Positions 54,808-64,000 of a stretch of DNA of 64,000 nucleotides are shown here, in pieces; the first letter of the stretch is position 1, and every line of letters starts with the position of its first letter. Under the pieces are notes generated by a model, which had not been told where the DNA came from, did not search any database, and saw only the letters and a program-made list of their open reading frames with translations. Origin of the DNA: Paenibacillus xylanexedens (GTDB lineage: Bacteria > Bacillota > Bacilli > Paenibacillales > Paenibacillaceae); contig NZ_VEBF01000002.1 in assembly GCF_007676705.1 (NCBI RefSeq), positions 1,736,001-1,800,000 on the forward strand, written 5' to 3'. A program made the translations under genes and the position numbers.

Positions 54808-56586
54808 TTATTTCTTTTCCGCTACCGGTTTACGGGCTACACGGATGTGAAGTTGTTCCAATTGAGAATCATCCACTTCGGAAGGTGCATTCATGAGCAG
54901 ATCCGTTGCACTTGCCGTTTTCGGGAAGGCAATCGTTTCACGCAGATTCGTGCGACCCGCCAGCAACATCACAAGACGGTCCAGACCAAAGGCAATACCA
55001 CCATGCGGTGGAGTTCCATATTCGAATGCTTCCAACAGATAGCCGAATTTCTCATTCGCTACTTCTGGTGAGAGTCCAAGGGCAGCAAACATTTTCTCCT
55101 GAACATCACGTTTGTAGATACGCATCGAACCGCCACCTACTTCATAACCATTCAGAACAAGGTCATAGGCTTGAGCGCGGATTGCACCCGGATCTGTGTC
55201 GAACAGATGTATATCTTCGTCTTTTGGACGTGTGAACGGATGGTGCTCTGCCACATAACGCTTGGCATCTTCATCATATCCGAGGAGTGGGAAGTCCACA
55301 ACCCATGCAAATTTGAATTTGCTGTCATCAATCAGTCCGAGTTGACGGCCGATTTTCAGACGCAATGCGCCCAGAACGTCAGCAACCACTTTTTTGGTGT
55401 CTGCGGAGAAGAGCAACAAGTCTCCATCTTCAGCACCAGTACGTTCTTTGACAGCTTCGATCTCTTCAGGCGTGAAGAACTTCACGATTGGCCCTTTGAA
55501 TTCCCCGTCTTTCACTTGAATCCAAGCCAGACCTTTCGCACCGTAACGTGCAGCAAATGGTCCGAGATCATCGATCTCTTTACGGCTCCATGTACCACAG
55601 CCTTTGGCGTTCAGCACTTTCACTTCTCCACCTTTTTCGATGACAGAAGCAAATACTTTAACCCCACTGTTGGCTACGATATCGTTCATTTCAACCAATT
55701 CCATGCCAAAACGCAGATCTGGTTTGTCTGAACCGTATTTACCCATCGCATCCGCATACGTAATCCGTTGGAAAGGCAGTTCCAACTCAATACCTTTCGT
55801 TTCACGCAGCAATTTGGCCATCAATTCTTCCATCATTGGCAGCAGGTCATCCTGTTGCAGGAAGGAAGTCTCGATGTCGACTTGAGTGAATTCTGGTTGA
55901 CGGTCTGCACGCAGATCCTCATCCCGGAAACAACGAGCGATCTGATAATAACGCTCAACGCCACCCACCATCAGCAATTGTTTGTAGATTTGTGGGGATT
56001 GTGGCAAGGCGAAGAATTCACCTTCATGCACACGGCTCGGTACGAGATAATCACGCGCACCTTCCGGGGAACTCTTGGTCAGAATTGGTGTTTCCACTTC
56101 AACAAACTCTTCTCCATCCAGGTAGTCACGGAACACTTTGGATGCTTTGGAACGCAGTTTCAGTGTTTCGAACATTTCCGGACGACGCAGGTCCAGGTAA
56201 CGATATTTCAAACGAAGGGATTCGTCGACTTCGACACCATCTTCGATGAAGAATGGTGGTGTTTTTGCCGCGTTCAGCACTTCGATTTCAGTGATTTGAA
56301 CTTCAATTTCACCAGTAGGCAGGTTTTTGTTAACTGTTTCTGCATCACGTTTAACGACTTTACCCGTTACAGCGATAACATACTCGCTACGTACGCGATC
56401 TGCGATTTGCAGAGCTTCGCCGGAGTAAGCCGGGTTAAAGACAACTTGTACAATTCCGCTGCGATCACGCAGGTCGATGAAGAGTACGCCCCCCAAGTCA
56501 CGGCGGGTCTGAACCCAACCGTTCAATGTTACTGTTTCACCGATATGTGCGGGTGTTAATGCGCCGCAATGATGACTTCTTTTCAT
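54808..56586 (-). CDS. aspS: Aspartyl-tRNA synthetase
   Basis: A 592-residue bacterial-type class IIb synthetase. It has an N-terminal OB-fold anticodon domain ([26 protein letters not shown]). Motif 2 is [22 protein letters not shown], and a GAD insertion domain lies around residues 290-410. Motif 3 is [35 protein letters not shown] is also typical. Whether it also charges tRNA-Asn cannot be told here. GAGGAG lies 9 bases before the ATG at 56586. It follows hisS after a 211-base gap with no evident terminator or gene. Confidence 0.97.
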   Translation of the reverse strand: MKRSHHCGALTPAHIGETVTLNGWVQTRRDLGGVLFIDLRDRSGIVQVVFNPAYSGEALQIADRVRSEYVIAVTGKVVKRDAETVNKNLPTGEIEVQITEIEVLNAAKTPPFFIEDGVEVDESLRLKYRYLDLRRPEMFETLKLRSKASKVFRDYLDGEEFVEVETPILTKSSPEGARDYLVPSRVHEGEFFALPQSPQIYKQLLMVGGVERYYQIARCFRDEDLRADRQPEFTQVDIETSFLQQDDLLPMMEELMAKLLRETKGIELELPFQRITYADAMGKYGSDKPDLRFGMELVEMNDIVANSGVKVFASVIEKGGEVKVLNAKGCGTWSRKEIDDLGPFAARYGAKGLAWIQVKDGEFKGPIVKFFTPEEIEAVKERTGAEDGDLLLFSADTKKVVADVLGALRLKIGRQLGLIDDSKFKFAWVVDFPLLGYDEDAKRYVAEHHPFTRPKDEDIHLFDTDPGAIRAQAYDLVLNGYEVGGGSMRIYKRDVQEKMFAALGLSPEVANEKFGYLLEAFEYGTPPHGGIAFGLDRLVMLLAGRTNLRETIAFPKTASATDLLMNAPSEVDDSQLEQLHIRVARKPVAEKK

Positions 56587-56797
56587 AACCAAACTCCTCA
56601 TTATGTGAATTTCCGTTCTGTGTGGGCAGTTAGTGCCTGCCCTTCAACAGTCCGGTTACGTGTAGACCATGTATTCGAAAAGGCATGTTACCTCTGGCCC
56701 ACCAACTCCCGATTAGTCGAAAGCGTCGGAACCTCAGTAATGTTGCCGGATCAATTGCTTTACTTGAATGTTTAAGACTTAATGTAACACTTCGTGC

Positions 56798-58051
56798 TTA
56801 TTTACTTTCGCGTATAGCCGCTACCAGATCATCCAGCTTCACAGTTTGTTGTTCACCCGTATCCATCGACTTGAGGGCGATCTCACCACGCTCCAACTCG
56901 TCATCACCAAGGATGGCAGTGTAGCGGGATTTGAAGCGGTCTGCTGATTTCATCTGTGCTTTCATCTTACGGCCCAGATAATCACGTTCACCAGACAGTC
57001 CAGACTGACGAAGTTTGAACAACAGACGGTTCACTTCACGATCAGCTGCCTCTCCCAGAGCAACAAAGTACACATCCAGTGGAGCCAGTGTAGTAACTTC
57101 AATGTTTTGGTGCTCCAGAATCAGTTGAATGCGCTCCAGGCCAATACCGAAACCGATACCTGGCTGATCAGGTCCGCCGATATCCCCAACGAGACCATTG
57201 TATCGACCGCCACCACCAACCGTATCAATTGCTCCAATACCTTGGGCTTTTAATTCAAAAGCAGTCAGTGTGTAGTAATCCAAGCCACGTACCAGACGAT
57301 TATTCACAGCATAATCTACTCCGAAATCATCCAGGTATGACTGCAGCTTGGCAAAGTGATTCAAAGACTCTTCATCCAGGCTATCCAGTATGGACGGTGC
57401 CCCTGCGAATTTGTCCTGATCGACTTTGCAGTCAAGTACACGCAGTGGATTGCGCTCCATGCGGGACTGGCAGTCCTTGCATAGACTGTCTTTCATCGGT
57501 CTGAGGAACCCAAGTAATGTCTCGCGGTATTCTGCACGGCTGGTTGAGTTACCCACGGAGTTGATCTCCACTTTGACATCCTTCAAGCCGAGCTCTACGC
57601 ACAACTGGTAGCCCAGTGCGATCACTTCCGCATCAATCGCCGGGTCCAGCGCACCGATGGCTTCTACACCAAACTGGTGGAACTGACGCTGACGGCCTGC
57701 CTGTGGACGCTCATACCGGAACATCGGACCGATGTAATAGAGCTTGCTCACATCTGGTTCACCATAGATTTTGTTCTCTACATACGCACGGACAACACCT
57801 GCTGTTCCCTCCGGACGAAGAGTCATGCTGCGATTGCCTTTGTCGTCAAAGGTATACATTTCTTTCTCAACAATATCCGTAGTCTCTCCTACACCGCGTA
57901 CAAATAAAGAAGTCTGTTCGAAGATCGGTGTACGAATCTCACGGTAATTAAACCGTCGACATAGATCTCGTGCTTTTTCTTCTACATACTGCCACTTCTC
58001 GACAACTCCAGGCAGTAAGTCCTGCGTTCCTGTCGGTTTTTGAAAAGCCAT
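56798..58051 (-). CDS. hisS: Histidyl-tRNA synthetase
   Basis: A 417-residue class IIa synthetase, [15 protein letters not shown] at the start. Motif 1 lies around [21 protein letters not shown], motif 2 is [22 protein letters not shown], and the histidine-specific region is [14 protein letters not shown]. Motif 3 is [13 protein letters not shown] and the C-terminal anticodon domain follows. GGAGGG lies 6 bases before the ATG at 58051; the frame upstream to 58153 is inside the leader. A T-box leader and strong promoter precede it, and aspS is probably in the same transcript. Confidence 0.97.
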   Translation of the reverse strand: MAFQKPTGTQDLLPGVVEKWQYVEEKARDLCRRFNYREIRTPIFEQTSLFVRGVGETTDIVEKEMYTFDDKGNRSMTLRPEGTAGVVRAYVENKIYGEPDVSKLYYIGPMFRYERPQAGRQRQFHQFGVEAIGALDPAIDAEVIALGYQLCVELGLKDVKVEINSVGNSTSRAEYRETLLGFLRPMKDSLCKDCQSRMERNPLRVLDCKVDQDKFAGAPSILDSLDEESLNHFAKLQSYLDDFGVDYAVNNRLVRGLDYYTLTAFELKAQGIGAIDTVGGGGRYNGLVGDIGGPDQPGIGFGIGLERIQLILEHQNIEVTTLAPLDVYFVALGEAADREVNRLLFKLRQSGLSGERDYLGRKMKAQMKSADRFKSRYTAILGDDELERGEIALKSMDTGEQQTVKLDDLVAAIRESK

Positions 58052-58086
58052 CTTGATCCCTCCAGCATTGATTTTCTCTATATAAC

Positions 58087-58481
58087 AAAAAAATCCCTCG
58101 CCCTGTCTGCTATGTATAGCAAACAAAGGGACGAGAGATTGTGTAATATACATTCACCCGTGGTACCACCCACATTCCGGAACCCTGACACTTTAGCCGT
58201 TCAGGTTCTTCTGATGATCAGGATTGTCAAACTCCCCTGGATCAAGCAGATATTCCGCTCTACGTGTAACGCACGTCCTGCGCAGGCCAGCTACTGTCAA
58301 CAGATCAACTCTGCTGTGTTCGCTGTCTGTTCTCGGGGAAGTCATTCGTCCGCTCATCAAGAGAATCCTTACAGCCTGGGGATTCCTCTCTGGTCATGTG
58401 GGCACGGAGTACTTGGTCCCGTCATCAAATCAATAATATAGTTCAAGAAACGACTTTAATTGACTATAGTCAACGTATTAT
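58087..58481 (-). promoter_or_regulatory. T-box riboswitch of hisS(-aspS)
   Basis: The T-box sequence GGGTGGTACCACGGG lies at 58170-58156. The terminator pairs ATCTCTCG with CGAGGGAT and ends in seven T (58093-58087). A possible specifier is CAC (58318-58316) in the context GAACACAGC, a histidine codon, placed by eye. The leader is about 395 bases from the predicted start of transcription. A perfect 14-base palindrome (TTGACTATAGTCAA, 58460-58473) lies near its 5' end. Confidence 0.92.
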
Positions 58482-58487
58482 TTTCTG

Positions 58488-58516
58488 ATTGTAATGAACC
58501 GCAGTACTAAAGTCAA
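58488..58516 (-). promoter_or_regulatory. SigA promoter of hisS
   Basis: On the minus strand TTGACT (58516-58511), 17 bases, then TACAAT (58493-58488). Each box differs from consensus at one position. Transcription should start near 58481 and enter the T-box leader. Confidence 0.85.
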
Positions 58517-58539
58517 GGGTTAACACGAAAAGACAGCAC

Positions 58540-58566
58540 AAAAAAATTACCCATAACGCTTTACGG
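58540..58566 (-). terminator. Candidate terminator after the SEC-C gene
   Basis: On the minus strand CCGTAA and TTATGG pair around AGCG, and a run of seven T begins four bases further on. The stem is short, but its position between the SEC-C gene and the hisS promoter fits. Confidence 0.5.
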
Positions 58567-58644
58567 AATGAATAGTCTACAGAAATCACTGCTAATAGAA
58601 GTTGGATTTCTCCAATGAATCCCAACCTCCATAGCTTCATAACT

Positions 58645-59913
58645 CTATTGTTTCAGCATCCACTTCAGCAAATCCGGCGCGCTTGCCCATAGACGGGAGT
58701 GCATAATGACATACTCAATCGCTTCGTTAGAGTCGCCCCTTCCGACAAAATCAGGGAGGTTATGCGGCAGCCTCTTCAAACCCAGCAGGTAATCAGGCAC
58801 ATGCTTGTTCACACCCCGGGCCGCACGGTACAGCATGTTGAGCTGGGAGGTAATTCCGTTCTTCTTATACTCCAGAATGATCTGGTCATAAGCAAAGGCA
58901 GTAGCAGCTTCACCTTTTCCATACTTCTTGAGCAATTGTTCTGCCTGCTTCAATTGGTTGTTGTACAAATAGACAGCTGCGAGCAGGTAACGCGCTCCGG
59001 TATTATCTTCCGTATTAAGCTCTAGAATACGCTCCAAGATTTGTGCCGCTTCTTTGGCATCTCCGCCAAACCAGCAGGATTCGGCATAGCTTTTGCATAT
59101 CCGGATATAGGGACGAGTCTCATGAAGCCCCCAGAAGTGCCCTTTGTTCTTCTCAAAAAATAGTTCGCCCAGTTCGCGTTCGCCAGCAGCGATTCCGGCC
59201 TTGAGGTAAGCTCGTGCATCTTGCTCATTGTCCGATTCCTCAGCCAAAATAAGATACGCATCAGAGCTGTCAGGATACATCTCCAGCGCCGTTTCCGCCA
59301 GTTGTACTCTCCGTTTGGAAGAACTGGCTTCCATCGCCTTATGCAGTAGAGCCTGTGCTTTATCCTTCGATGTGCCTGGGCCGTTCAGCATCATCAGCTC
59401 GTCCGTTTCGCCGCCCATACCGTATTCTTCGATGTAAGTAACCATCTCCTTAATCTTCCGGGAGATCGTTCCTGCCGTTACCTCATATTTAGAGGCCAGA
59501 TCAGCCTTCAAGACATTGAAGCCGTATTCCTCGGACAGCAAATACTCAATTGCAGCACAGAACGACCCTGTCTTCTTCACAGTAGGGCGGGTCTGGCGAG
59601 AATACCCGTTCCATAGCACCAGAGCTTCCAAAATCAGCTCCGGTTCATATTGGCCCTTCATGCTCTCAATAAGTTGCAGAGCTAACTGTTCATGAGTCGG
59701 ATGCTCCCATTTCAGTTCGCTCGCCACCATCTTTTTCAGCTTGGTCAAGGTCAGCTTGCTCTCAGGCTGAGCCGAGGTTTCCTGAACAGGCTGCTCCGTT
59801 GATATCAGTTGCAGTATGGATTCTACCGCAGTGGCCTCCTTGCCCAGACAGCATTTCTTATATTTTTTCCCGCTTCCGCATGGGCATCTATCATTTCTTC
59901 CAACCTTACTCAA
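58645..59913 (-). CDS. SEC-C motif protein with TPR-like repeats, function unknown
   Basis: A 422-residue protein. An N-terminal SEC-C zinc motif (residues 4-24, [20 protein letters not shown]) is the module also found at the end of SecA. A linker leads to a helical region with a possible helix-turn-helix ([16 protein letters not shown]). Helical repeats follow: [22 protein letters not shown], then [29 protein letters not shown], which is TPR-like. The start is a TTG at 59913, with AAGGGGG 8 bases upstream; the ATG at 59946 has no site. It lies alone upstream of hisS. Role unknown; an adaptor function is possible. Confidence 0.82.
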   Translation of the reverse strand: MSKVGRNDRCPCGSGKKYKKCCLGKEATAVESILQLISTEQPVQETSAQPESKLTLTKLKKMVASELKWEHPTHEQLALQLIESMKGQYEPELILEALVLWNGYSRQTRPTVKKTGSFCAAIEYLLSEEYGFNVLKADLASKYEVTAGTISRKIKEMVTYIEEYGMGGETDELMMLNGPGTSKDKAQALLHKAMEASSSKRRVQLAETALEMYPDSSDAYLILAEESDNEQDARAYLKAGIAAGERELGELFFEKNKGHFWGLHETRPYIRICKSYAESCWFGGDAKEAAQILERILELNTEDNTGARYLLAAVYLYNNQLKQAEQLLKKYGKGEAATAFAYDQIILEYKKNGITSQLNMLYRAARGVNKHVPDYLLGLKRLPHNLPDFVGRGDSNEAIEYVIMHSRLWASAPDLLKWMLKQ

Positions 59914-60155
59914 AACTAATTCCCCCTTAAATCTGTCACCAGCCATTCGAATGAGGACACTGTTGCTATAGTATGATAGGTGTCATTTCTCAAACGAGGC
60001 ATTCTATATAACTTACAATTGTTCTTGAACATACTGATGTCTATGAATAAAATCGGCTTTAGATTATTCAAAATCCATTTCTCTATTCTAGCAAAAATTT
60101 ATATAAAGGGGGAAGATTCGCTACAGTTCCCCCAAAACATATACATTCTCACCCC

Positions 60156-60186
60156 AAAAAAATAGCCTGCACACGGTGTGCAGGCT
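60156..60186 (-). terminator. Orphan intrinsic terminator, possible small RNA
   Basis: AGCCTGCACA (60164-60173) and TGTGCAGGCT (60177-60186) form a perfect 10-bp stem with a 3-base loop, followed on the minus strand by T-run bases 60162-60156. The nearest upstream gene already has its own terminator at 60325-60373. A TATAAT (60227-60222) lies about 40 bases upstream, so a transcript of about 55 bases is possible. The rest of the gap 59914-60390 has no supported ORF. Confidence 0.6.
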
Positions 60187-60324
60187 CAAAGGATATATAA
60201 AAAAAGGGGGTCATGTGTGTTATTATAAGCCCACTATGTTAAAGGCTTGTGTAACTAATATTACAGTAATATTACAAAAATGATAGCGCTTTATAATTAT
60301 GTTTTTTTAATATACCTCATGATT

Positions 60325-60373
60325 AAAAAGCCCTTGCACATCGCTCGACTCTATAGTCAAGCAGTGCAAGGGC
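60325..60373 (-). terminator. Terminator after the 148-residue stress-like gene
   Basis: On the minus strand GCCCTTGCAC and GTGCAAGGGC form a perfect 10-bp outer stem around an inner GACT / AGTC hairpin, followed by five T. It lies 18 bases after the stop codon. Confidence 0.88.
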
Positions 60374-60390
60374 CAAGAAGTATCTACACG

Positions 60391-60837
60391 TTAATTCAAC
60401 TCTTCCACATAGGCATGGTTGGAACGAAGCTTATGAACAATCTCGTCATAGTCCTCATCCCTTACTTTGGCAGACAGAACATAATGCAGATCATCATAAT
60501 CGGCCGAGGACACGTCCGCAGCATCCAGCATGTCACCATCCTCATTCACTCTGTCACGAGAATCCCGTTCTGCATCACGGTCCACATTGGCTACCACTGG
60601 GATCACATTTTCGCTGGCAGGAACACCTGGGGCCGCACCCACACCCATTGCCCCGTTGGTGCCTACACCACCTGCTGTATTATATGGCACCAATGGTACC
60701 ATCACACGCGTGTCTCTACCTACGGCACTGTCGAGTTGACCTACTTCCAAATGCTCTGTACGGAACGTCTGAAGAGATGTTCTTGCACCTTCTGCCTCGT
60801 CTTCGGTTCGAAAATACGCCTGAATATGTTTTGTCAT
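60391..60837 (-). CDS. Hypothetical protein of two alpha/beta halves joined by a Gly/Ala/Pro linker
   Basis: A 148-residue protein. MTKHIQAYFRTEDEAEGARTSL and DLHYVLSAKVRDEDYDEIVHKLRSNHA look like two halves of a ferredoxin-like fold, joined by a flexible segment (NTAGGVGTNGAMGVGAAPGV). A short acidic stretch with DRDAERDSRD follows. The plan resembles general stress protein 17M / YsnF-like proteins, but I cannot assign a family. AAAAAGGAGGG precedes the ATG at 60837; the longer frame to 60912 covers it. A terminator follows. The neighbour upstream is a DJ-1/PfpI stress protein gene. Confidence 0.75.
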   Translation of the reverse strand: MTKHIQAYFRTEDEAEGARTSLQTFRTEHLEVGQLDSAVGRDTRVMVPLVPYNTAGGVGTNGAMGVGAAPGVPASENVIPVVANVDRDAERDSRDRVNEDGDMLDAADVSSADYDDLHYVLSAKVRDEDYDEIVHKLRSNHAYVEELN

Positions 60838-60940
60838 GTCAAACCCTCCTTTTTCGGAATAAAATGCAACGCGAACTCTGTAAGCTTCACGATGTAACGT
60901 AGTAAGATACATCCATGTATGTGAGTTAAACTTGGTTAAG

Positions 60941-61447
60941 TTAAATAACTTTTAACAGTTCACGCACAAACGCGGGCTCATCTTCAGGCGTTCGGGATGT
61001 AATATAATTTCCATCCACTACAGCCTCATGATCTTTGAACTCTGCTCCTGCGTTCACCATGTCATCTTTAAGTGGCGGATAGGACGTAATGGTTCGTCCT
61101 TTCAACAGATCGGCACTCGCCAGAATCTGAGGACCGTGACAGATCGCTGCGATTGGTTTCTTCGCACTGTTGATCTCGGTAACGAACTTCAGAATGTTTG
61201 CATCACTCCGCAAATTCTCAGGGGAAGATCCACCAGGAATCACGACTGCATCATAATCTGAAGAGGATACATCAGCGATCGCCTTATCTGTAGTATAGGA
61301 GGCCTTTCCTCCCTTACCTTTAAGGGTCTCACCGGCTTTTAATCCGATAATCTCCACTTCGTGACCAGCTTTCTTCACTTCATCATACGGAACTTGCATC
61401 TCCGAATCTTCAAAGTCATTCGCCAATAAAAAAGCAACTTTACTCAT
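60941..61447 (-). CDS. DJ-1/PfpI family protein (YfkM / general stress protein 18-like)
   Basis: A 168-residue class I glutamine amidotransferase-like protein. KVAFLLANDFEDSEMQVPYDEV contains the conserved Glu, and the nucleophile elbow is KPIAAICHGPQILASADLL with Cys about residue 104 followed by His. The C terminus has NYITSRTPEDEPAFVRELL. Relatives act in glycation or oxidative stress and include Bacillus YfkM and Pyrococcus PfpI; deglycase or chaperone activity cannot be told apart by sequence. GGAAAGGAG precedes the ATG. Confidence 0.9.
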   Translation of the reverse strand: MSKVAFLLANDFEDSEMQVPYDEVKKAGHEVEIIGLKAGETLKGKGGKASYTTDKAIADVSSSDYDAVVIPGGSSPENLRSDANILKFVTEINSAKKPIAAICHGPQILASADLLKGRTITSYPPLKDDMVNAGAEFKDHEAVVDGNYITSRTPEDEPAFVRELLKVI

Positions 61448-61626
61448 AACGTATGTTCTCCTTTCCGTGTTCGAACTTTCTTTAGGAATCGGGTCTTGCA
61501 GTACATTGGCACTTCGTTGTGCCTCATTTTGTTATTACCCTCACCAGAGCAATTTATAAACAACTCCATTTGTATTCATTGTTGCTAATTGCAAAAGTTA
61601 AGGCTAGAAAACAATTAATACACAAC

Positions 61627-61665
61627 AAAAAGCCCTGATTCGATAATGAACCAGGACTTTTTTAT
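61627..61665 (-). terminator. Terminator after the 55-codon ORF
   Basis: On the minus strand AAGTCCTGGTTC and GAATCAGGGCTT pair with two G-U wobbles, followed by five T. Pairing is better on the minus strand than on the plus. It lies 14 bases after the small ORF stop and may close the relA-dtd-small ORF run. The gap 61448-61626 shows no gene. Confidence 0.8.
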
Positions 61666-61679
61666 ATCTGTGTAAACAT

Positions 61680-61847
61680 TCAAGATCGCGGAAGATGATT
61701 TTGCTTCCCTTTGTCCGAATCCTGAAGTGCCCAGATCGTTGCAACACATTCAGCAGCCGCACGGGCAAGGTGTAATGATTCATACAGGCTTCCAGGGAAT
61801 ACCAAAGGTTCCGTACGCGTACGTGTTTCTTTCGCAGATTGGCGCAT
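61680..61847 (-). CDS. Small hypothetical protein, 55 residues
   Basis: A 55-codon frame starting at ATG 61847. It encodes MRQSAKETRTRTEPLVFPGS, then LYESLHLARAAAECVATIWA, ending QNHLPRS. AAAGGAG lies 13 bases upstream, further than usual; an ATT codon directly before the ATG would sit at 10 bases. The middle part could form an amphipathic helix. It is 75 bases downstream of dtd and followed by a strong terminator. I do not recognise a family. Moderate support only. Confidence 0.55.
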   Translation of the reverse strand: MRQSAKETRTRTEPLVFPGSLYESLHLARAAAECVATIWALQDSDKGKQNHLPRS

Positions 61848-61922
61848 AATAGGGTGGATACTCCTTTGATTAATAAGTAGTCATCAACGAATTATCCTTA
61901 TTATGGCCTCAACTCCATGATA

Positions 61923-62384
61923 TTATGCACGCGGTTCCTGACGAACCGGGCTTTCAAGCATCAAAGTCACAGGTCCCCAGTTGGTAAACGTTACATCCAT
62001 CATCGCTCCGAAACGGCCGGTTTCAACCCGAATACCTTTCTCACGCAACAGTTGATTAAACGTTTCATACAACAGTTCTGCCGCTTCGGGTCGGGCCGCA
62101 GCCGCAAAGCTCGGACGTTTCCCTTTACGACAATCGCCGTACAGGGTGAACTGGGAAACAGACAGTACAGCACCGCCTACATCAAGCAGACTGAGGTTCA
62201 TCTTCTCCTGCTCATCCTCAAAAATCCGTAACCCACTAATTTTGTCAGCCAGATACTGAGCATCCTTCTCGGTGTCCTCGTGGGTAATGCCCACGAGCAA
62301 CATTAATCCAGATTCAATCTTACCTGTCAGCTCGTCTCCCACGGTAACCTGAGCCTCTTTACAGCGTTGTACAAGCACCCTCAT
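61923..62384 (-). CDS. dtd: D-aminoacyl-tRNA deacylase
   Basis: A 153-residue enzyme that removes D-amino acids from mischarged t[18 protein letters not shown] opens it. The S-Q-F-T-L motif appears in [16 protein letters not shown], and the cross-subunit Gly-Pro motif in [22 protein letters not shown] is also typical. It follows relA by 12 bases, the conserved relA-dtd order of Bacillota, and is probably in the same transcript. Confidence 0.96.
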   Translation of the reverse strand: MRVLVQRCKEAQVTVGDELTGKIESGLMLLVGITHEDTEKDAQYLADKISGLRIFEDEQEKMNLSLLDVGGAVLSVSQFTLYGDCRKGKRPSFAAAARPEAAELLYETFNQLLREKGIRVETGRFGAMMDVTFTNWGPVTLMLESPVRQEPRA

Positions 62385-62396
62385 GTTACAGGCTCC

Positions 62397-64000
62397 TTAC
62401 TGCATAATCCGATGCACCGAATAGACATCTTTCACCCGTTTAATCCGTTCTACAACGGATTGCAGATGATCCGTATTACGAATCAGAATGGTCACGTGCA
62501 CCAATGCTAATTTATTTTTATCTGTCCGTCCCGTGACGGCAGAAATATTTGTTTTACTTTCAGAAACAGCCTGAAGCACCTCATTGAGCAACCCATTGCG
62601 ATCATGACCTGTAATCTCAATATCTACACTGTAGTTGGCTTCAATATTCTCTTCCCACTCGACCTCGATAACACGAGCTGCTTCTTCTCCATCTGCACTT
62701 GACGGGATATTCGGACAGTCACTCCGGTGAACAGAAACGCCACGTCCCCGTGTAACATAACCGATGATATCATCCCCAGGTACAGGATTACAGCACCGTG
62801 CAAAACGAACAAGCAAGTTATCAATGCCTTTGACACGAATGCCATTGGTTGGACGATTTTTGCGTTCAGGGGCAGGTTTAAGCTCGCGCATCTCGGAATT
62901 TAATTCCAGCAAACTGGACTCTTCCTGCTCTTTGCGCAATTTCTCGGTTGCTTTGGTCACGATCTGTGCAGCGGTAATTCCACCGAATCCAACAGCCGCA
63001 AGCATATCCTCGATATCGTTAAAGGCATATTTTTTGGCAGCTTCCATCAACTTGTCATCGGTCATCCACGCAGAAGGATCAAGCCCCATGCGTTTCAGTT
63101 CACGCTCACAGCTCTCCCGACCTTTTTCAACGTTTTCTTCACGGCGTTCCTTCTTGAACCATTGCTTAATCTTCGCTCGTGCATGAGAAGATTTCGCAAT
63201 TTTCATCCAGTCCTGGCTCGGTCCGTAAGAATGTTTGGACGTCAAAATTTCGATGATATCGCCTGTCTTCAGATGGTAATCAAGCGGAACAATTCGACCA
63301 TTCACTTTGGCACCAATGGTGCGATTACCAACTTCCGTATGGATTCGGTAAGCAAAATCCAATGGAACCGAGCCAATCGGTAATTCGATGACTTCTCCTT
63401 TTGGCGTAAATACAAATACCAGATCCGAGAAGAAATCCATTTTGAGCGATTCTACGAATTCTGACGCATCCTGTGCTTCGTTTTGAAGTTCAAGTATTTC
63501 GCGGAAGAACGTAATTTTGTCTTCAAAATGATTTCCATTCGCAGCACCTTCTTTGTAGGCCCAGTGAGCAGCGATACCAAATTCAGCAGTCCGGTGCATA
63601 TCCCATGTCCGAATCTGAACTTCCGTTGGTTCACCATTGGGACCGACTACCGTTGTATGCAGCGATTGATACATATTCGCCTTAGGCATTGCAATATAGT
63701 CCTTAAAGCGACCAGGCATCGGTTTCCATAGCGTGTGTATAATGCCCAAGGTAGCATAACAATCCTTGATATTATCCACAATAATACGGATGGCAAGCAG
63801 GTCATAAATTTCGTTAAACTGCTTGTTTTTGGTTGTCATTTTCTTGAACACGCTGTAGATATGTTTCGGACGTCCCGAAAGGTCTGCCTGAATTCCCATC
63901 TCATCGAGCTTGTTCGTAATTCCGTCCATAACCGTATCAATATATTGCTCACGTTCCGCACGCTTTTTGTGCATCAGGTTTGCAATTCGGTAGTACTGCT
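62397..64000 (-). CDS. relA: GTP pyrophosphokinase RelA/SpoT (Rsh), 3' part of gene
   Basis: The N-terminal HD hydrolase domain lies beyond the right edge; the visible frame begins within QYYRIANLMHKKRAEREQY. The synthetase domain follows (YDLLAIRIIVDNIKDCYATLG, then FKDYIAMPKANMYQSLHTTV and EVQIRTWDMHRTAEFGIAAHW). Next come the TGS domain (VFTPKGEVIELPIGSVPLDFAYRIHTEVG), a conserved-Cys region (LLVRFARCCNPVPGDDIIGYVTRGRG) and a C-terminal ACT domain. It makes and probably degrades (p)ppGpp in the stringent response. The ATG at 63974 is internal, not the true start. Confidence 0.96.
   Translation of the reverse strand, partial: QYYRIANLMHKKRAEREQYIDTVMDGITNKLDEMGIQADLSGRPKHIYSVFKKMTTKNKQFNEIYDLLAIRIIVDNIKDCYATLGIIHTLWKPMPGRFKDYIAMPKANMYQSLHTTVVGPNGEPTEVQIRTWDMHRTAEFGIAAHWAYKEGAANGNHFEDKITFFREILELQNEAQDASEFVESLKMDFFSDLVFVFTPKGEVIELPIGSVPLDFAYRIHTEVGNRTIGAKVNGRIVPLDYHLKTGDIIEILTSKHSYGPSQDWMKIAKSSHARAKIKQWFKKERREENVEKGRESCERELKRMGLDPSAWMTDDKLMEAAKKYAFNDIEDMLAAVGFGGITAAQIVTKATEKLRKEQEESSLLELNSEMRELKPAPERKNRPTNGIRVKGIDNLLVRFARCCNPVPGDDIIGYVTRGRGVSVHRSDCPNIPSSADGEEAARVIEVEWEENIEANYSVDIEITGHDRNGLLNEVLQAVSESKTNISAVTGRTDKNKLALVHVTILIRNTDHLQSVVERIKRVKDVYSVHRIMQ

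Noticed and set aside
59980..60165. 61-codon plus-strand ORF between the SEC-C gene and the orphan terminator
   Set aside because: No ribosome binding site, AT-rich low-complexity composition, and it overlaps the likely promoter region of the SEC-C gene.

Overview
The window is ordinary chromosomal DNA of a low-GC Gram-positive spore-former, most likely a Paenibacillus. The call rests on three things: conserved Bacillus-type gene neighbourhoods (relA-dtd / hisS-aspS-tcdA / rarA / cymR-iscS / yrrD / alaS-ireB-ruvX-yrzB-mltG-yrrN-yrrO), T-box leaders upstream of alaS and hisS, and a GlcT-controlled ptsG. The genus is inference; no rRNA is present. I found no tRNA, rRNA, prophage, transposase or CRISPR array, and no convincing undescribed multi-gene system. 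The least explained pieces are a structured, MITE-like 216-bp element at 53591-53806, an apparent 10-kb accessory block inside a conserved gene order, and several small or orphan genes.

Layout. 1-6330: start of ptsG with its antitermination leader, glcT, a flotillin/NfeD membrane pair, an iron alcohol dehydrogenase and a PPOX-fold protein. 6479-11389: galK-galE-galT (Leloir pathway) with a divergent AraC regulator. 11457-18004: aldo/keto reductase, sirtuin, HAD phosphatase, alpha/beta hydrolase, the kdgK-kdgA pair (keto-deoxygluconate catabolism) and a membrane acyltransferase, with cre-like and Fnr-like boxes between kdgK and the acyltransferase. 18129-27446: KGG stress protein, ilvD, polysaccharide deacetylase, AI-2E family permease, a class B penicillin-binding protein whose 3' end overlaps the permease gene, and a chemoreceptor.

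27680-41157: the housekeeping run read leftward from a T-box-controlled alaS through ireB, ruvX, two DUF1292 genes, mltG and two U32 (tRNA hydroxylation) genes; to the right of alaS lie yrrI-like, a zinc-ribbon protein, yrrD, iscS and cymR, with mnmA divergent. IscS and MnmA work together in tRNA 2-thiouridine formation, and CymR is the cysteine-metabolism repressor. 41289-43387: a crcB pair (fluoride export) and rarA. 43430-53559: accessory block with LysR/SDR/EamA, HelD, a TetR-DUF4097 unit, an ABC exporter, a purine permease and the structured repeat. 54031-64000: tcdA, aspS and hisS (T-box), a SEC-C/TPR protein, two small stress-type proteins, a 55-codon ORF, dtd and the 3' part of relA.

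Most genes are on the minus strand, and many units end at clear intrinsic terminators. Where the longest open frame began without a ribosome binding site, I moved the start to the codon that has one; each case is stated in the entry.
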